Of a stretch of DNA of 64,000 nt, positions 43,981 through 56,097 are shown piece after piece. Position 1 is the stretch's first letter, and every line of letters starts with the position of its first letter. The translations under genes and the position numbers were made by a program. Origin of the DNA: Cavenderia fasciculata. Its lineage: Eukaryota; Evosea; Eumycetozoa; Acytosteliales; Cavenderiaceae. The stretch covers positions 2,976,001 through 3,040,000 of the forward strand of contig NW_004457624.1 in the NCBI RefSeq assembly GCF_000203815.1. The letters run 5' to 3'. The notes under the pieces are model-generated. The model worked only from the letters and a program-made list of their open reading frames with translations, did no database searches and was not told the DNA's origin.

Positions 43981-45648
43981 TTATTTCTTATGTTGATGAC
44001 TTAATTCAATTTTAGTTGGATGACTATTAATTTCATGTCTTAATAAACGAGGATGTTGACCACCAAAACAATCAAATTCACTGAGTTGTCCTGGATCGAT
44101 AGCCGAAGCCTTTTGATTGGCCTCTTCCGATGTAAGGGCATTGGCATTGAAAAGGATTTGAGCAACCAGTTCCGAGCAGAAAAAGGCACGCTTTCCTTCG
44201 AAAATGAGGTTGTTGAAACCCATGGCAATAAAACTGGAATTGAGTACATCAAAACTGACACGTCTTCCATGGTACTCCCAAACACTCATCATGAATGCTT
44301 CCTTTTGGTCTTCGGTAAATGGAACCTTTTGTTTGAGACTCCAGATACTTGGACCTTCATAGTCGAGCAATCGTTTCTTGAGTGGATAGATATTGACACC
44401 GGCCAAGACATCGTATTCACGGAATGGATCCTTTCCATCGTATCCTAGTACCGACTCGATCACAAACAACTCCTTTTCAGTGGGTGCAGGCTCACCCTTT
44501 TGTCGTTGGGGAAATGTCTTTACAACCAAGCCACAATGTGAATACGGTCTACATGTTCTCTTTTTAATCCATTTACTAATAAGTGATTCTCCACCATCAT
44601 AAAATATAACATCTCCATTATCCAATGAATCAATTGCATCTTGAAAAACAATTGATTTTGATTTACCTTTACTTGTCTAAAATAAATAAAAAATAAATAA
44701 AGACATTTAGGATAGGATAGTTAGAACAAAGGTTATATATATATTATATATATATACTTATATATTGTCTCTCATTTGTATCTACTTACAGATTTAACAA
44801 TATCTAATTCATCTAAATCATCTTTTGAAAATAATAAACTGACAGTTGTATCATCTTTGAATTTTGAATTGGTAGTATCCAACTTGATGGAATGTAATTG
44901 ATTGGGTTGGTATTGGTCGAGTGGAATGGTGGCAGATCCAATTCTGTCACCATCACAAGACTCTATATCAATTCGTATGTTTTTTTCCAACTCGTTGAAT
45001 GGGAATTGGACATACCCCTTTTCCCAACTTGGTCTCTTTATAAATGGTGCTTGTAATATTGATTCATCATTATTTCCATATGATATCTTTGCTTTTAATT
45101 TTTTATCTAAATAAATAATAGAAAATAGAAATAAATAAATAAGTATTATGATCACCTATGATTATCATCTTGGGACAGGTTTGTAAGTGTATACTTACTC
45201 ATATATGACTTGACATCTTTATTAGAGTAATGTGGAGCATTGTCACAATCAAATACTATAGTATAGAAGTACAAAAAGAAGAAGGTGATGGGTTAGGGTT
45301 AGCCTTTACAAGATGTTCATTCGTCATATCTCATCGCAATCACAATCCAAACGTCGACTTTTTCATTGTTGTCCAAAAACCATCCAAAACCAAGATTCGA
45401 TTATTTGAATTTAAACGAACGGCTCGGTGGTTTTTGAAAAAAAAAAGAAAACCTTGTGACGTGGAATGGATATATATATAAATAATCAAGTAGTACTACT
45501 ATGGATACTTACAAAATACAGATAATAGGTCTTTACCTCCAACACTTATATTTTCATTCTTGGTGACAGAGTTATTATGATGATAATTTCTAATCACTTG
45601 TTTGGCAATGATCGAATTGGATATTGTCTTTGAATTGATCCCTCCCAT
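43981..45648 (-). CDS. C2-like domain plus permuted papain-fold (NlpC/P60-like) protein, 402 aa, four exons
   Basis: Minus-strand exons are 45648-45513, 45255-45199, 45109-44790 and 44676-43981 (1209 nt), all GT-AG and phase-matched. The start MGGINSK fits an N-myristoylation site (G2, S6). Residues 65-165 have C2-type beta-strand pattern (LKAKISYG, VQFPFNELEKNIRIDIESCDG, IGSATIPLDQYQPNQLHSI). Residues 189-380 have the permuted papain-like layout: NGDVIFYDGG, YSHCGLVV with H218 and, 120 residues later, FFCSELVAQIL with C338. In that superfamily (YiiX and NlpC/P60-like, LRAT-related) the His precedes the Cys, as here, and the enzymes cleave amide or ester bonds. A membrane-attached hydrolase is the likely role. 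Substrate is unknown. The whole gene has no frameshift or stop. Confidence 0.65.
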
Positions 45649-48600
45649 TTATCTCTTTTTTGTTGTAACTATAGTTGTTATTGTTGTTGTTGTTGTCTTG
45701 TTTCTCTGTTTTTGTTGACCTTTTTAAAGTAATTGAATTGAAATTTGAAAAGTTGATTGACTATTATTATTACTAGCCACTACTCTATTATTATTAATTG
45801 GTACTGAACCTTGAATACACTAAAACCGGCTGATGTGTGTGTGTGTGTTTGTTTGTGGTGAATTCAGTATCAGAGTGTGTGTGTGTGTCTAAGACGAGAT
45901 GATGAATAATAATTATATATCTTATGTTTAAGATGTATATATATGTATATATAATATTATTTGTGTGTATGTTTGTATATGTATTAAATAATAAATAAAT
46001 AAAGTTTTATAAATATAAATTAATTGTTGTAATAAAAGATAGGATAGGATAGGAGAGAGAAGAAAAAAAGTGTAGTATGATCTGTTTTTTGTTTGTTTAG
46101 CTATGAGATCATGGATGGTTTTGTGGGCGGTGATATCAAAAGGGTGGTTAGGAAAGAAATGTTCTTGTCCCTTTCTAAAAATCTAGACTCTTTGAATATC
46201 GGCATCATCGAGAAAGAAAGAGACATTTGCCCTCCCTCTCTGCACACACAAACGCAATCATAATGAATGACAAGGACAGAGAGAGAGGAAAAGTTTTTGT
46301 AAAAACCAAGATACTCTTGGATGGTTGGATGATGTCAAGTTTGAAGAAACTAAAAAACAAAGTTAAAAAAGGGGCATCGTGTCTGTCTTGTCGCCCCCCT
46401 TTCTACTATCTTTTTGTCAATCGAAAAATACAAAATCAGATGATTTTTACAAGTCCGTGCAAATATCGGAGAATGTTCGAGAAAAGCTTCAAAAATAAGG
46501 TAGTACAGACATTGAGCTTAAGAGTAACCTCTATGGCCTCAGATAGGGGGTTGTCAGAGTAAAAAGGAAAAATGGAAAAGACTTTTATCGAGCCCGTGAT
46601 CCTCAATCACAACCATACAGAGATTTCATTGTCTTGTGTGAATTATATTTTTATTATTAAAAAGTGGAAATATCGCAGCATTCATTTTTTGCAAACAAGA
46701 AGCAGCAGCTGTAAAACCGAGTAGAAGGGAAGTGGAGTCGGAGCTCAAACTTATCATCTTCTTTTTACTTTTTATTTAAATTTGCAGATACAGAATAGTT
46801 AAATGCCAAATACAAATAATAATGGGTCAATCAATGAATGGTAGTTGAAAAAGAAGAAATGAAATGAAATGAAAATTCGATCAATCAATCAATCACATGG
46901 TGACCTATCATCACACACTTCAATCGATGAACTGCTACAGTAGAAAATGATGATGATGATGATGGTACTCTGCTGCTGTTGACTGCAGACTTTTGTACTA
47001 CTACTTTGGAGATCGTGACAGATAGATGGATGGATCCAATTGACACAACAAACACGTGTTGCTATGATGTGAAGATGAACATACATTTTGAAAATAAGTA
47101 AAGTATTGAACTTATGTTGACCTACACTCTCTATAGTGTGTGTGTCAAGAAAAATAATTGAATGTTTAGCATACACACAAACCCTCACACCACCCACCAC
47201 AATTGTTACAATGGAGGATTTAACTTGAATTTCTCCCACCACACCCACACAACGGTTGTATATAGAGTGAGCGGACAACATCTGTTGGTGGATTTTGCAA
47301 CTGGATGAATGGCTGACACGACCCTTTTCAAACATATGGTGAATATTTATTTATTATTATTATTATTATCAAGACCACCAACACCACCACCCCCCACTCC
47401 TCACCATTTTGGTGAATAATATTAAAAATTCATCCATCCATCCTTCCATCCATCAACCAATCTATTATCAAACTAGAGAAACAAACAATAGGAAACCAAA
47501 ACAACAATAATAACATAGCAACAACAAATTATTTATTTACTTATATTCAAGAAGAACAAGAAGAAGAAGAAGAAGAAGAAGAGATAACAACAATTGTCTT
47601 TGTCATAGTATAGTTCCAACCAACTCCAACAACAACAACAACACCAAACCAGTAACATTAAATTAATAACATACCAAGTACCGCCGAAACCAAAAAAGTA
47701 TTATCAACAATCATATGGAACACTCTCTCTTTTCCATTTGTTTTCTTCTTCTATTTCCCAATCAATCACACACATTCCTTATCTTTTAGATAGATAAACT
47801 CTATCTTTTTTATATTCCAACACCCTTATCACGTATACGTATACTTTTGTGTGTTAGAGAGAGTGGTTGTAAATTATATTATTATTATTCCATTAACCTC
47901 CACCAAAACAAAACCATTACCATCATTATCATCACTTGCAATAATCTGCTCTGCCTTGCACAAACAATCAAACAATCATACAATCAAATCAAATCAGCAG
48001 AAACAAACACAGCTGGTAGTGGTCAACAGTCAACTTTGTTCACCCTCATGTCAATCGAACAACCACACCCACCATCATTTAGGTTAGTTATATACATATA
48101 ATTCGTCATCACACTCTCTCTCCACTCTCTCTTTTTTTTTTAAATTGGTGATGATTTAAATATTATTATTATTATTATTATTATTATTTAAAATAATCAA
48201 TCTTTTATGTTTTGTTGAACAGAACAATAATTTAATTTAATATTATATTATTATTCCATCCAGTCATCATTTATATATATTCTTTTTTCAATTAATCTAA
48301 AAGTCTATCTATAAACCAAAAGGTAATCATTTATTTGTTTGTTTTTATATATATGGTATAAAATTATTTCCATTTGTTTCAGACAAGATTAATCCCCTAT
48401 CGAGCTATCGTCTCTCACTCTCTCTCTCTCTCTAATTTAATAATTTATAGTTGGGTAACTTCCTTCTTATTCTTCTCTTATTATTATTGTTTGTTGTGAT
48501 CAATCAATCACACCTTGTATAACTTTATCCAATACCATTCATACCTCAAACAAACTAATCGCCAATTCATACCCTCTACACACCTATAAAATAACAACAA

Positions 48601-48820
48601 ACGTTCAATCAAAAACTAACAAAAACTATTCTTTTTTTTTTTCTTTCTTTCTTTAAAATATATATTCATTTATATATTATTATTTGTAAATATTCACTCA
48701 CTCTTTAAAAACAACTTAGGTTCTTAACAAATAATAATTCATTATTATTATTATCCAAACAAATATTAAATATTAAATAGTCATCATCAACAAATAATAT
48801 ATCATACACAAAAGTAGAAA
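45649..48820. other. 3.2 kb spacer with simple repeats and a weak small ORF
   Basis: Contains TG runs (45835-45850, 45876-45887), GAA repeats (47556-47582), TC runs (48110-48135, 48414-48432) and TTA repeats (48160-48187). A plus-strand frame 46263-46562 (99 codons, starting MNDKDRERGKVF) is open but has no recognisable family. Splice-like pairs in the region before the gene at 48821 (donor at about 48082, GTTAGT, acceptor ending GAACAG near 48222; donor GTAATC at about 48322, acceptor TTTCAG near 48383) suggest a spliced 5' leader with a small upstream frame beginning ATGTCAATCGAACAACC at 48049. Confidence 0.5.
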
Positions 48821-50983
48821 ATGAGGATAAAAAGGATATTATTCCCCATTTTGGTGCTTTTAATAATATTATCTATACATATGATTAATGGTCAGACTAC
48901 TACTGATGCATTAACGACAGCGACCAGTTCAACTGGTACTACTGGTACTACTACAACCAAACCAACTACATCATCATCATCATCAACAACGACATCTGGT
49001 ACTACAACAACCAAACCAACTACTTCATCATCGACATCATCGACCACCAAGAGTTCGACCACCAAGAGCCCAACCACTGCAGTACCAACCGATTCATCAG
49101 ATGATACCCCAGCCACCACTACGGGAGCCAGCACCTCTGGAACTACCAAACCATCAGACTCGTCAGTTGACAGTACCGAACCTGAAAAGGTAGACTGTCT
49201 TCCCGAGGTCGTTGGTCTGTCAGGTGCCATCCCAATGAAAGAATCCACCGATTACAAGCCATTCCCAGGTTGTGAGGTTTCTATTGATAACCTTGACGAT
49301 GCAGCTGATGGTGGCAAAGAACTACGAATTGATCCATGTGAAACATGCACCAAGAAATACTTTTGTTCAGCCCTCACTGTTGGCTCTGAAGTTAGTTTTG
49401 GAACACATCAATTTATGGTACGTGGCACCAAGAGCAAGTACACCAGCACCAAGATTTCCTTGGTCTCGGGTAGCGGTGTTTCGGCCTATGAAATGTTCTT
49501 TATGATCAATAACTCAACCGACTTGAGAATGGGATACGTCTATCCCAACGCCAACAGCGAGCAACAGCAGCAGGTGGTGCGCAAGACCATGACAACCGAT
49601 CTCACCTCGTACATGACCAACTACACGATTGAGTGGGCCGAGAACCAGGTCGACTTTTTCGTCAACAACCTGTTGGTGCACCGCGTCGGCTATACTCGCA
49701 AGTTTGGTGACTCACCCGTCTTTGCAGCCCAGGTCAGTGCCTTTGTCACCGAAAATAAATTCACGGTCGCACCGACCGAGGCGATTGTCAGCTTTTACAA
49801 CTACACACCCAACTGCAACATCACCAAGAACAAGGACCCCATCTACCAGTACGTCGGCACACCACTCTACTACTTTATGGAGAACTGCTCCAACTACCGT
49901 GCCGAGTGGGTCTACAACGACACATTCGACGAGAACTGGACCGACAAGTCGACCAGTCTCCGTTACGTCAACTACACCAAAGCATACCACCGTGGTCAGA
50001 ACGGCTTCTTTTTCAACCTCGACAAGGACACGATCATCTACTTTGAGAGAGACGGTGGCTTTGCCAAGAAGCAGTTCAAGTACCTCAGTTTCTGGATGAA
50101 CGGGCTGACCTTTGCCTCGTCGCAGCAGATGACCGTCTACCTGATCGCCAACCGTACCAAGGTGGCCAGTGCCAACGTCGGCGAGTATCTCAGAGGTACG
50201 CGTCAGCCAAATTCGTGGTACAAGGTCAACATACCGATGAGCAAGTTTATCATCAACCCGTCCAACATTACCAGGCTCCATGGTATCGCGTTTGGGTCGA
50301 CCACTGGCCAGTTTGCGGGTTCTGTAGTACTCGACGACATTCAATTCAACAATGGATCGATTTGTATGGACGAGCGAGAGGGTGTGCCCATCTACTCTAA
50401 CGGATCGCTGGCCGATGGTCTGGCCGTCTATTCACAAGGTTCCAACTTTGAATCTACCGTCGTTCAATACACCTCTCATCGTACCGTTCAGTGGTACCTC
50501 AACAATCAATATGATATTTCCGTAGGATTCGAAGCTGGTGCATTGGACACTGTCGAAAACAATGGTCTCATCATCTCTGTCTACTTTGTACCCAATGCCG
50601 ATACATACACGGATCCCAACGACGTTTCACAGACGCCTATTCAACCAAAGATCAGGTTTTCGCTTACCAACCAGGGAACTGATATCCAACCTCTGGGTAT
50701 CGCCGAGTATCTTGGAGGTGAAATTCCTCCCAACAGATGGCTCTCGTTCACCATTCCATTTGAAGATTTTGGCCTTTGGGAGAGTGCCACTGTCGATGGT
50801 TTCAAGCTAAAGACCGACGGTTGGGACTCTTCAGTCACTCAAGGCACTCTTTACATTGGAAAGATCAAGGCTGCCAAATTTGTTCCTCCACCATCTGAAG
50901 AATCTTCAGCCTTTATTCTTAAATCTTCTTCATTGTTTACCTATGTTACCATTACCTTGATTTCCTTTATTCTTTATTTTTGA
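48821..50983 (+). CDS. Mucin-stalk surface protein with GH16/concanavalin-like fold, GPI-anchor signal, 720 aa
   Basis: Single exon. The signal peptide (residues 1-24, ending NG before QTTTD) is followed by about 95 residues of Thr/Ser-rich stalk with TTKPTTSS units. Residues 125-325 look like a laminarinase (GH16) or concanavalin-type beta-sandwich: TIEWAENQVDFFVNNLLVHRV resembles the family strand pair after the catalytic strand, but the usual E-x-D-x-x-E catalytic motif is not seen. Residues 335-700 hold two more beta-sandwich-like modules with conserved pattern (FDENWTDKSTSLRY, then VVLDDIQFNNGSIC), similar to carbohydrate-binding modules. The C-terminus ends in a hydrophobic tail (LFTYVTITLISFILYF), typical of GPI-anchored proteins. 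Many N-glycosylation sites. Function as lectin-like wall or adhesion protein is inference. The second half has many C-ending codons, suggesting high expression. Confidence 0.7.
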   Translation: MRIKRILFPILVLLIILSIHMINGQTTTDALTTATSSTGTTGTTTTKPTTSSSSSTTTSGTTTTKPTTSSSTSSTTKSSTTKSPTTAVPTDSSDDTPATTTGASTSGTTKPSDSSVDSTEPEKVDCLPEVVGLSGAIPMKESTDYKPFPGCEVSIDNLDDAADGGKELRIDPCETCTKKYFCSALTVGSEVSFGTHQFMVRGTKSKYTSTKISLVSGSGVSAYEMFFMINNSTDLRMGYVYPNANSEQQQQVVRKTMTTDLTSYMTNYTIEWAENQVDFFVNNLLVHRVGYTRKFGDSPVFAAQVSAFVTENKFTVAPTEAIVSFYNYTPNCNITKNKDPIYQYVGTPLYYFMENCSNYRAEWVYNDTFDENWTDKSTSLRYVNYTKAYHRGQNGFFFNLDKDTIIYFERDGGFAKKQFKYLSFWMNGLTFASSQQMTVYLIANRTKVASANVGEYLRGTRQPNSWYKVNIPMSKFIINPSNITRLHGIAFGSTTGQFAGSVVLDDIQFNNGSICMDEREGVPIYSNGSLADGLAVYSQGSNFESTVVQYTSHRTVQWYLNNQYDISVGFEAGALDTVENNGLIISVYFVPNADTYTDPNDVSQTPIQPKIRFSLTNQGTDIQPLGIAEYLGGEIPPNRWLSFTIPFEDFGLWESATVDGFKLKTDGWDSSVTQGTLYIGKIKAAKFVPPPSEESSAFILKSSSLFTYVTITLISFILYF

Positions 50984-51247
50984 AATCACCCCAAAAACAA
51001 TATATAAAACTCAATTATTAATAATATAACAACAATAATTTAATATACAATTAAATATAATAATTAATTTAATTAAATTTGTGTAAAACCCTTTTTTTTA
51101 GAAATACATATAAAATAAATAATATATTTTAAAAACAAATAATTCTTTTTTCTTTTATTATAATTAATAAATCGTAATTACTATTGTCCAGGTGGAATAT
51201 TATATATATATCTTTATAAATATATAGATAGAGTTGTCTATTTTTGT
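50984..51247. other. Spacer between convergent secreted-protein genes
   Basis: AT-rich and without frames of interest. It carries AATAAA-type signals after the first gene and a TATATA run at about 51201-51211. Confidence 0.5.
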
Positions 51248-53187
51248 TTAAATTGTAGACATGAATGCAAATTTGCCTGGAATAAGGTTAGTTTTACCTT
51301 CAATGATCGAACCACTATTATGTGATACGAGTGGGAATGAAGTGCATTGCCATTGATTGGCAGAGTTGACATAGGCTAGACAAGCATTTGACAAGTTGAG
51401 TGATGGATTTGGATTCTTGAAATAAATTGAACTAGTAGTTGAAACTGTTAGAATATTCACTAGAAAAAAAAGAAATAAATAATTAGTATCAAACTTAATA
51501 TTATTAATATATATTATTTTTGGCTTACTTTGAGAATCTCTAAGAGTAAGTTTAAATGGTGGAGATAAGAGGTTTGAATAATAATCAAAGGTTGAAGAAA
51601 TTAATGAACTGGAAACCTTGGTAGCATAGGAATCGGCGTATGGGGCAATCTTGAGATGATCACTGGTGGCTGGAAGATTGGAGCCAAGATCCAAGAAAAT
51701 GTTAGAGCCGATGGTGAATGGTGTGGCGGGTGAGACGTATCTTTGCAAGATGGATGCAGTGGCACGAGTTTGTTGATAGACAAGGGTGGCTGTGACCATG
51801 ACACGGTTGGAAGATGGGACTTTAGTGGTACCATAGTTGCTGCATTGTGAGGGACTAGAGACACATGCATAGTTGTCTGGACACTGGTATTGGAATGCAT
51901 CACATCCTTGGTATGGTTGGACGGGTGCGCCGGCGGCAAGACATCCAAATGGAGTTGGGTTGGTGCCGGCTGGACATGGGTCGCAGGTTGCGGTGGCTGC
52001 CTTGCATCCGTCGGTGCATCTTAATGGGAGGCTTGGAGGACACGATGGCAATGGTGGACATGTTTCGTACGAGACGGTGCATTGACCGGTCCAACAAAAG
52101 AGTGATCCGCCTACTGGCTCGGTACGCATGCAATACATGTCGAGAAGACAGTCGCCGGCGTTAATACTGGCTTGAGAAAGACAAGAGAACGATGCACCGC
52201 AACGAGACTCGCCAGCTGGACAGTCGGCAGCCAAGATATTGTCGGCTTCATAGGGATTGTCGGTAGTGTAGATGTAAAAGGAGACAGAGCCTGCAGCGCA
52301 CTTGGTGAAGCCTTGAGCTTTTTTAAAGGTGACTGCCGAGCCCGAGGTGTAGATGATGTTGGGGTTGATGAGACCGGGTGTGCGGAAACGGGTGGTCGAG
52401 GTGGCGCCGTTGCAGTTGATGTTTCCGTCGGCCGAGTGGATCAAGTTGAAATGGACAGAAGTGTAGTTGTTGACACTACCGACGACGAGTGGGGGGTATG
52501 CGAGTGTAAAGTTGGCGGTGGCCGGGTCGTTAAAGTTGACAAAGCTGTTGGCACCCAATACAATCGATCCAAAAGTCTCCCTTTGGACGGTAGAGTAGGT
52601 GGCAAGGACATTCGTGTAGGCGTTAAAGTTGAGAGTGGTCGATACAACGTTGGCAATATAGTTACCGAGGTTCCAGGTAGACGATAGGAAATTGACCGAT
52701 CCACCATTCATGTTGACGGCAACCATCGACACACTACAATAGGAAAAGTTGAGTGAACCGGCGCCAGAGATGGGTGCTTGGAATTGGTAGTTGCAAAACT
52801 GTCCTCCCATGAGCTTGGATCCGTCAACAACCAATGGCACGTTGGACAAGAAGTTCTTGGCATTGAAAATGGTTGAAGTACCCAAATTGACGGTTGGTGG
52901 TGATGTCTGACTTGTAGACACTTGGAAACCGGCAGCAATGGCAGCAGTGGCACCTGGAACAACTACAAGTTTACCTCCAGTGAATAAATTGGTACTGGAT
53001 GCAGTCAAAGCAGAGGTATAAGCAAAATAACCAGTTGCAATCTTGGCAACCAATAAACTAGTACTATCAAGTTCTAAAATAGTATCACTAAATGTTGATG
53101 TTGATGTAAATGATAAATCAACACTAAAAAAGAGAGAGAGAAAAAAAAAGATAAAGAGAAAAGAGAGAAGGTTAATGTTTGTTTTTC

Positions 53188-53219
<32 letters not shown>

Positions 53220-53561
53220 CCCTTCATACTTTGATAATTTTAAAGTTGAAATTGTACTACTAGCTGAAGATGATTGAATAGAGACTGGAGTAAGGATGGC
53301 CAAGGTTTGGAGGGATTGGATATGGCAATTGAGAGAGAATTGGAATTGGACGTTGAGACCGACGGTGATGGAGAGAGTGTCGAGGATGAGTGTAGCATTG
53401 GTCATACTCAAGACTTCATTGTCTGCCAAGGTAAAGGGTGTGGAGACGGTTAACACTGTATCTACAATGTTGAGTGAGAGGGCAACTGGCATAAAGCAGA
53501 GACCCAAGATTACAGCCGTGGCAAGTATCATTCGAATTAGAGGAGAGGAGGAGGAATTCAT
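51248..53561 (-). CDS. Secreted Cys-rich protein of unknown function, 712 aa, three exons
   Basis: Minus-strand exons are 53561-53230, 53123-51529 and 51459-51248 (2139 nt), phases consistent. The start MNSSSSPLIRMILATAVILG is a signal peptide. Residues 25-370 are Thr/Ser/Val-rich with strand-like repeats (for example GSIVLGANSFVNF and GSLNFSYCSV), like right-handed beta-helix surface proteins. Residues 375-480 contain Cys-rich modules (CGASFSCLSQ, CPPSLPLRCTDGCKAATATC, CPDNYACVSS), resembling small extracellular EGF-like repeats, and are followed by another beta part. No catalytic motif or family is recognised. The first intron carries a run of 29 A on the coding strand close to its donor. 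It faces the mucin-stalk gene, and both encode secreted proteins. Confidence 0.72.
53191..53219 (-). repeat. 29-bp poly(A) run in the first intron of the secreted Cys-rich gene
   Basis: The plus strand has 29 consecutive T and the minus (coding) strand the same number of A, starting about 11 bp after the donor site (53229). It is the longest homopolymer noted in the window. Confidence 0.95.
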
Positions 53562-55406
53562 TTTTTTAAAAAAAGATAGAGAGTTGTGGAAAATAGTCTG
53601 GAATTTGTTTTTGTTTTTTTTTTAGACAAGGGAGAGGCTGGAATGTGAAAAAGAGAAAAGGGAAAAGGAAAGAAATAATATTAGAAAGAGATAATATTTC
53701 TTTTAGAGGGAGATCCGCATCAAAACCAAGTCAAATGTGCAGGCTATAAGTACCTTACCTTTTGGTGATCTTTGGAATAATTAAAAAGAAAATCTTTAAA
53801 TTTGATGATTGGTGGTCAAACGAGTGGTGGTCAAAGTCAAAGAGGAGGGGGGGGCAATAAGAGGCTTTGCACAAGCGAGCAGTTGTCGTGTCGGTCGGTA
53901 GGCAAGGCAAGGCTAGATAGATATTAATAATGAATGTTTCTTTCGGTTTCTTGTATTGACGAGGAGGTAATTGGTCCGTTGTCTGGTAAAAGGGCAAACA
54001 AACGAGTAGAGGAGGGCTGGATAATGTAATTGGAGGGATGGCCAGAGCTCTGATTTTAAGAGAAAATCGACGACACACTTGGGAAAGGGATCTCTTTGTG
54101 TTGTATCAACAGGCTAGGCTGGCTGGCTGGCTGGCGGCTCTCTTCGTTTTTTATTGGCAACAAATGAAGTGGTGTTGGGGAGGAGGATGAGGGCGGTCAG
54201 TCGACTTTTGTTTGTTTCGGGATGTGGGAAGATCTGATTTTTGTTTTTTTTGTTTTCAAGACTTCTTAGTGTGTTGTTGCAAAAGTAGAGAAGTGTAAAG
54301 TGGGTAGTAGGGTAGTTGTTAATGTTTGTTGTTCTTACTGAAGAGTAGTGAAATATTTGCGAGTGTATAAATACTCTTGTTAAAGTGACTCTTTGTTAAA
54401 ATCTCGGTTTACCTCGAGTGCCAGAGATTACTGTTTTGGGTCACTTATGCTAGCACATGATGACTATGATCATCAAAATGGAACGGGTGCCTAGCAAGCA
54501 CTGTAATTGGAAAAACCAGCTTGGCGTTGTTGGGCAACACAAACAAGAGTCGAGATCAAAAACGGGAACTTTGCAGGTTTTGCCCAATCAAGTAAAACTT
54601 GAGCCTGCAGCTTGATTCCATTAAAGGAAACAAAAAGTTTGAAATCCAATTGAAACGATACTACTCCAGTATGCAACCAAGGGTACCTTTGGCAAGACGA
54701 AACTTTCGAAATGATTGATGTTTGATGCATGCTGATTGGGTGATTCTTTCGACTATAATAGTGTGTATCTTTCCTTCTCCTCCCTCGCCTTATGATTTTT
54801 AAATACCACATATGATCTCTTCTCTCTCTCTCTCTTTTGGAGCCAACACCAATCCATCCATCCATCCATCCACATCCTAATCAAATTGATTGATTGATTC
54901 CTCTCTCGATCGTGGTTAAACTTGCATCGCAACCAAGTTACACCAATCCTTTTCGTCTTTAGATTCTATTGTTAGGTTGTTGTTTGTTTTGATTGATTGA
55001 TTTACTGATTTAACCTCTTAAACACCTATATACGATGTAATCACATTTGAGATGGTTGTGGGTGATGGGAGAGGCATGGGTTGGGCTGCCCAACTTGTCG
55101 ATATCAAATGTGATCATCCATCCCCGTCTTTTGATCAATTGTGTCATCATGACTAAAAACAGTTGTTACTATATCTAGTGTGTGTGATCTAATATTAAAC
55201 TATCTCTTCTCTTCTCTCTATCTCTTCTTAATGATATGACATGTCTTGGGTATTAGCTTTTGGAATCTCTCTCTTCATGTGATGTTCAAAAAAAATCAAT
55301 TTTTTTAATTTTTTGAACCCTCTATCATCTTGTTGGTAGGCTTTACAACCAAGATTCCTTCATCACTTTATATATATATATCAAAGAGACAGGAGAATAT
55401 ATAACC
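53562..55406. other. 1.8 kb spacer upstream of OST5
   Basis: No supported gene. A minus-strand frame of 124 codons (54865-54491) lacks any family resemblance. Palindrome-like words (for example CATGATGACTATGATCATC near 54456) and GGCTGGCT repeats (54118-54132) are seen. Confidence 0.5.
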
Positions 55407-56097
55407 ATGGTAAGATAACTCTATATGTCAATCACACAAGTTATCATTCATTGCATTGTTGGTATATGGTGTGTGGACAGGTTCGATCACCGAGCTAGGA
55501 GTAAAGATACTACAACACATGCCATCATACGTAACCACCACAATAATAGAAATAGATATCTTACAAGAGGAGGAGCATGCATGCAAGAGAGGAGTGTAGT
55601 AAACACAATCTATTAATGATGTTGGACAGTTAACAAGGAATAAAACATGATGATAACCAATTCGATAGGTAGATTGATGTAACCCCCACTAACTCGACTC
55701 AATACACAACACCTTACCTTATATAGGCATTAGTAGCATATGAAAGTCTAATTGACCCATCAGCATACCCATTCTTTGCTTTCCTTTTTGTAGTCATTGG
55801 TTTGTTTGCCTTTTCAACCTTTGCTGTGTAGGTATAATAGATAATAATAGAATAGTAATAATAATGGACGGATGGATGAATGGCTTCAACAAAATCACAC
55901 ACATTTAGAGATTTACTTCTTCTTCTTGTCAAGAACACAGTTTATTAATAATCCATTTGATCAATTCAAACTATAGTTCTGAACTTACCTCAACCAAAAA
56001 GAACATTTTCAAGGGATTAACTTTAGCTACTATTGCATCGGCTACTTTGGGATTGGGTATTTTCTTTGTATTCTTGGCTGGTGGTATCTATGTTTAA
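55407..56097 (+). CDS. tmem258: Oligosaccharyltransferase subunit OST5 / TMEM258, 74 aa, three exons
   Basis: Exons are 55407-55409, 55727-55827 and 55977-56097. The first coding exon is only the ATG, followed by GTAAGA; the second intron starts GTAGGT. The sum is 225 nt with matching phases. Reading gives two TM spans: AYPFFAFLFVVIGLFAFSTF and the second, LGLGIFFVFLAGGIYV, with a VSELTSTKKNIFKGLTL loop. This matches TMEM258/OST5 in order and detail (a YE-x-x-x-xP-x-x-YP start, EVTSTK-type loop, final GIYV), and the length is close to the family's 79 aa. The protein is a small subunit of the ER oligosaccharyltransferase that adds N-glycans to nascent proteins. No single long frame shows it, because the first exon is one codon. 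Confidence 0.88.

Noticed and set aside
49712-50344. Minus-strand 210-codon frame over the mucin-stalk gene
   Set aside because: The plus strand has family-like beta-sandwich modules, signal peptide and GPI tail; the minus frame has none and results from C-ending codons.
51865-52687. Plus-strand frames over the secreted Cys-rich gene
   Set aside because: Arg/Gly/Val-rich antisense readings with no start context; the minus strand splices into a complete secreted protein.
55480-55510. GGTTCGATC word like a tRNA B box
   Set aside because: No matching A box, acceptor stem or cloverleaf within tRNA distance.
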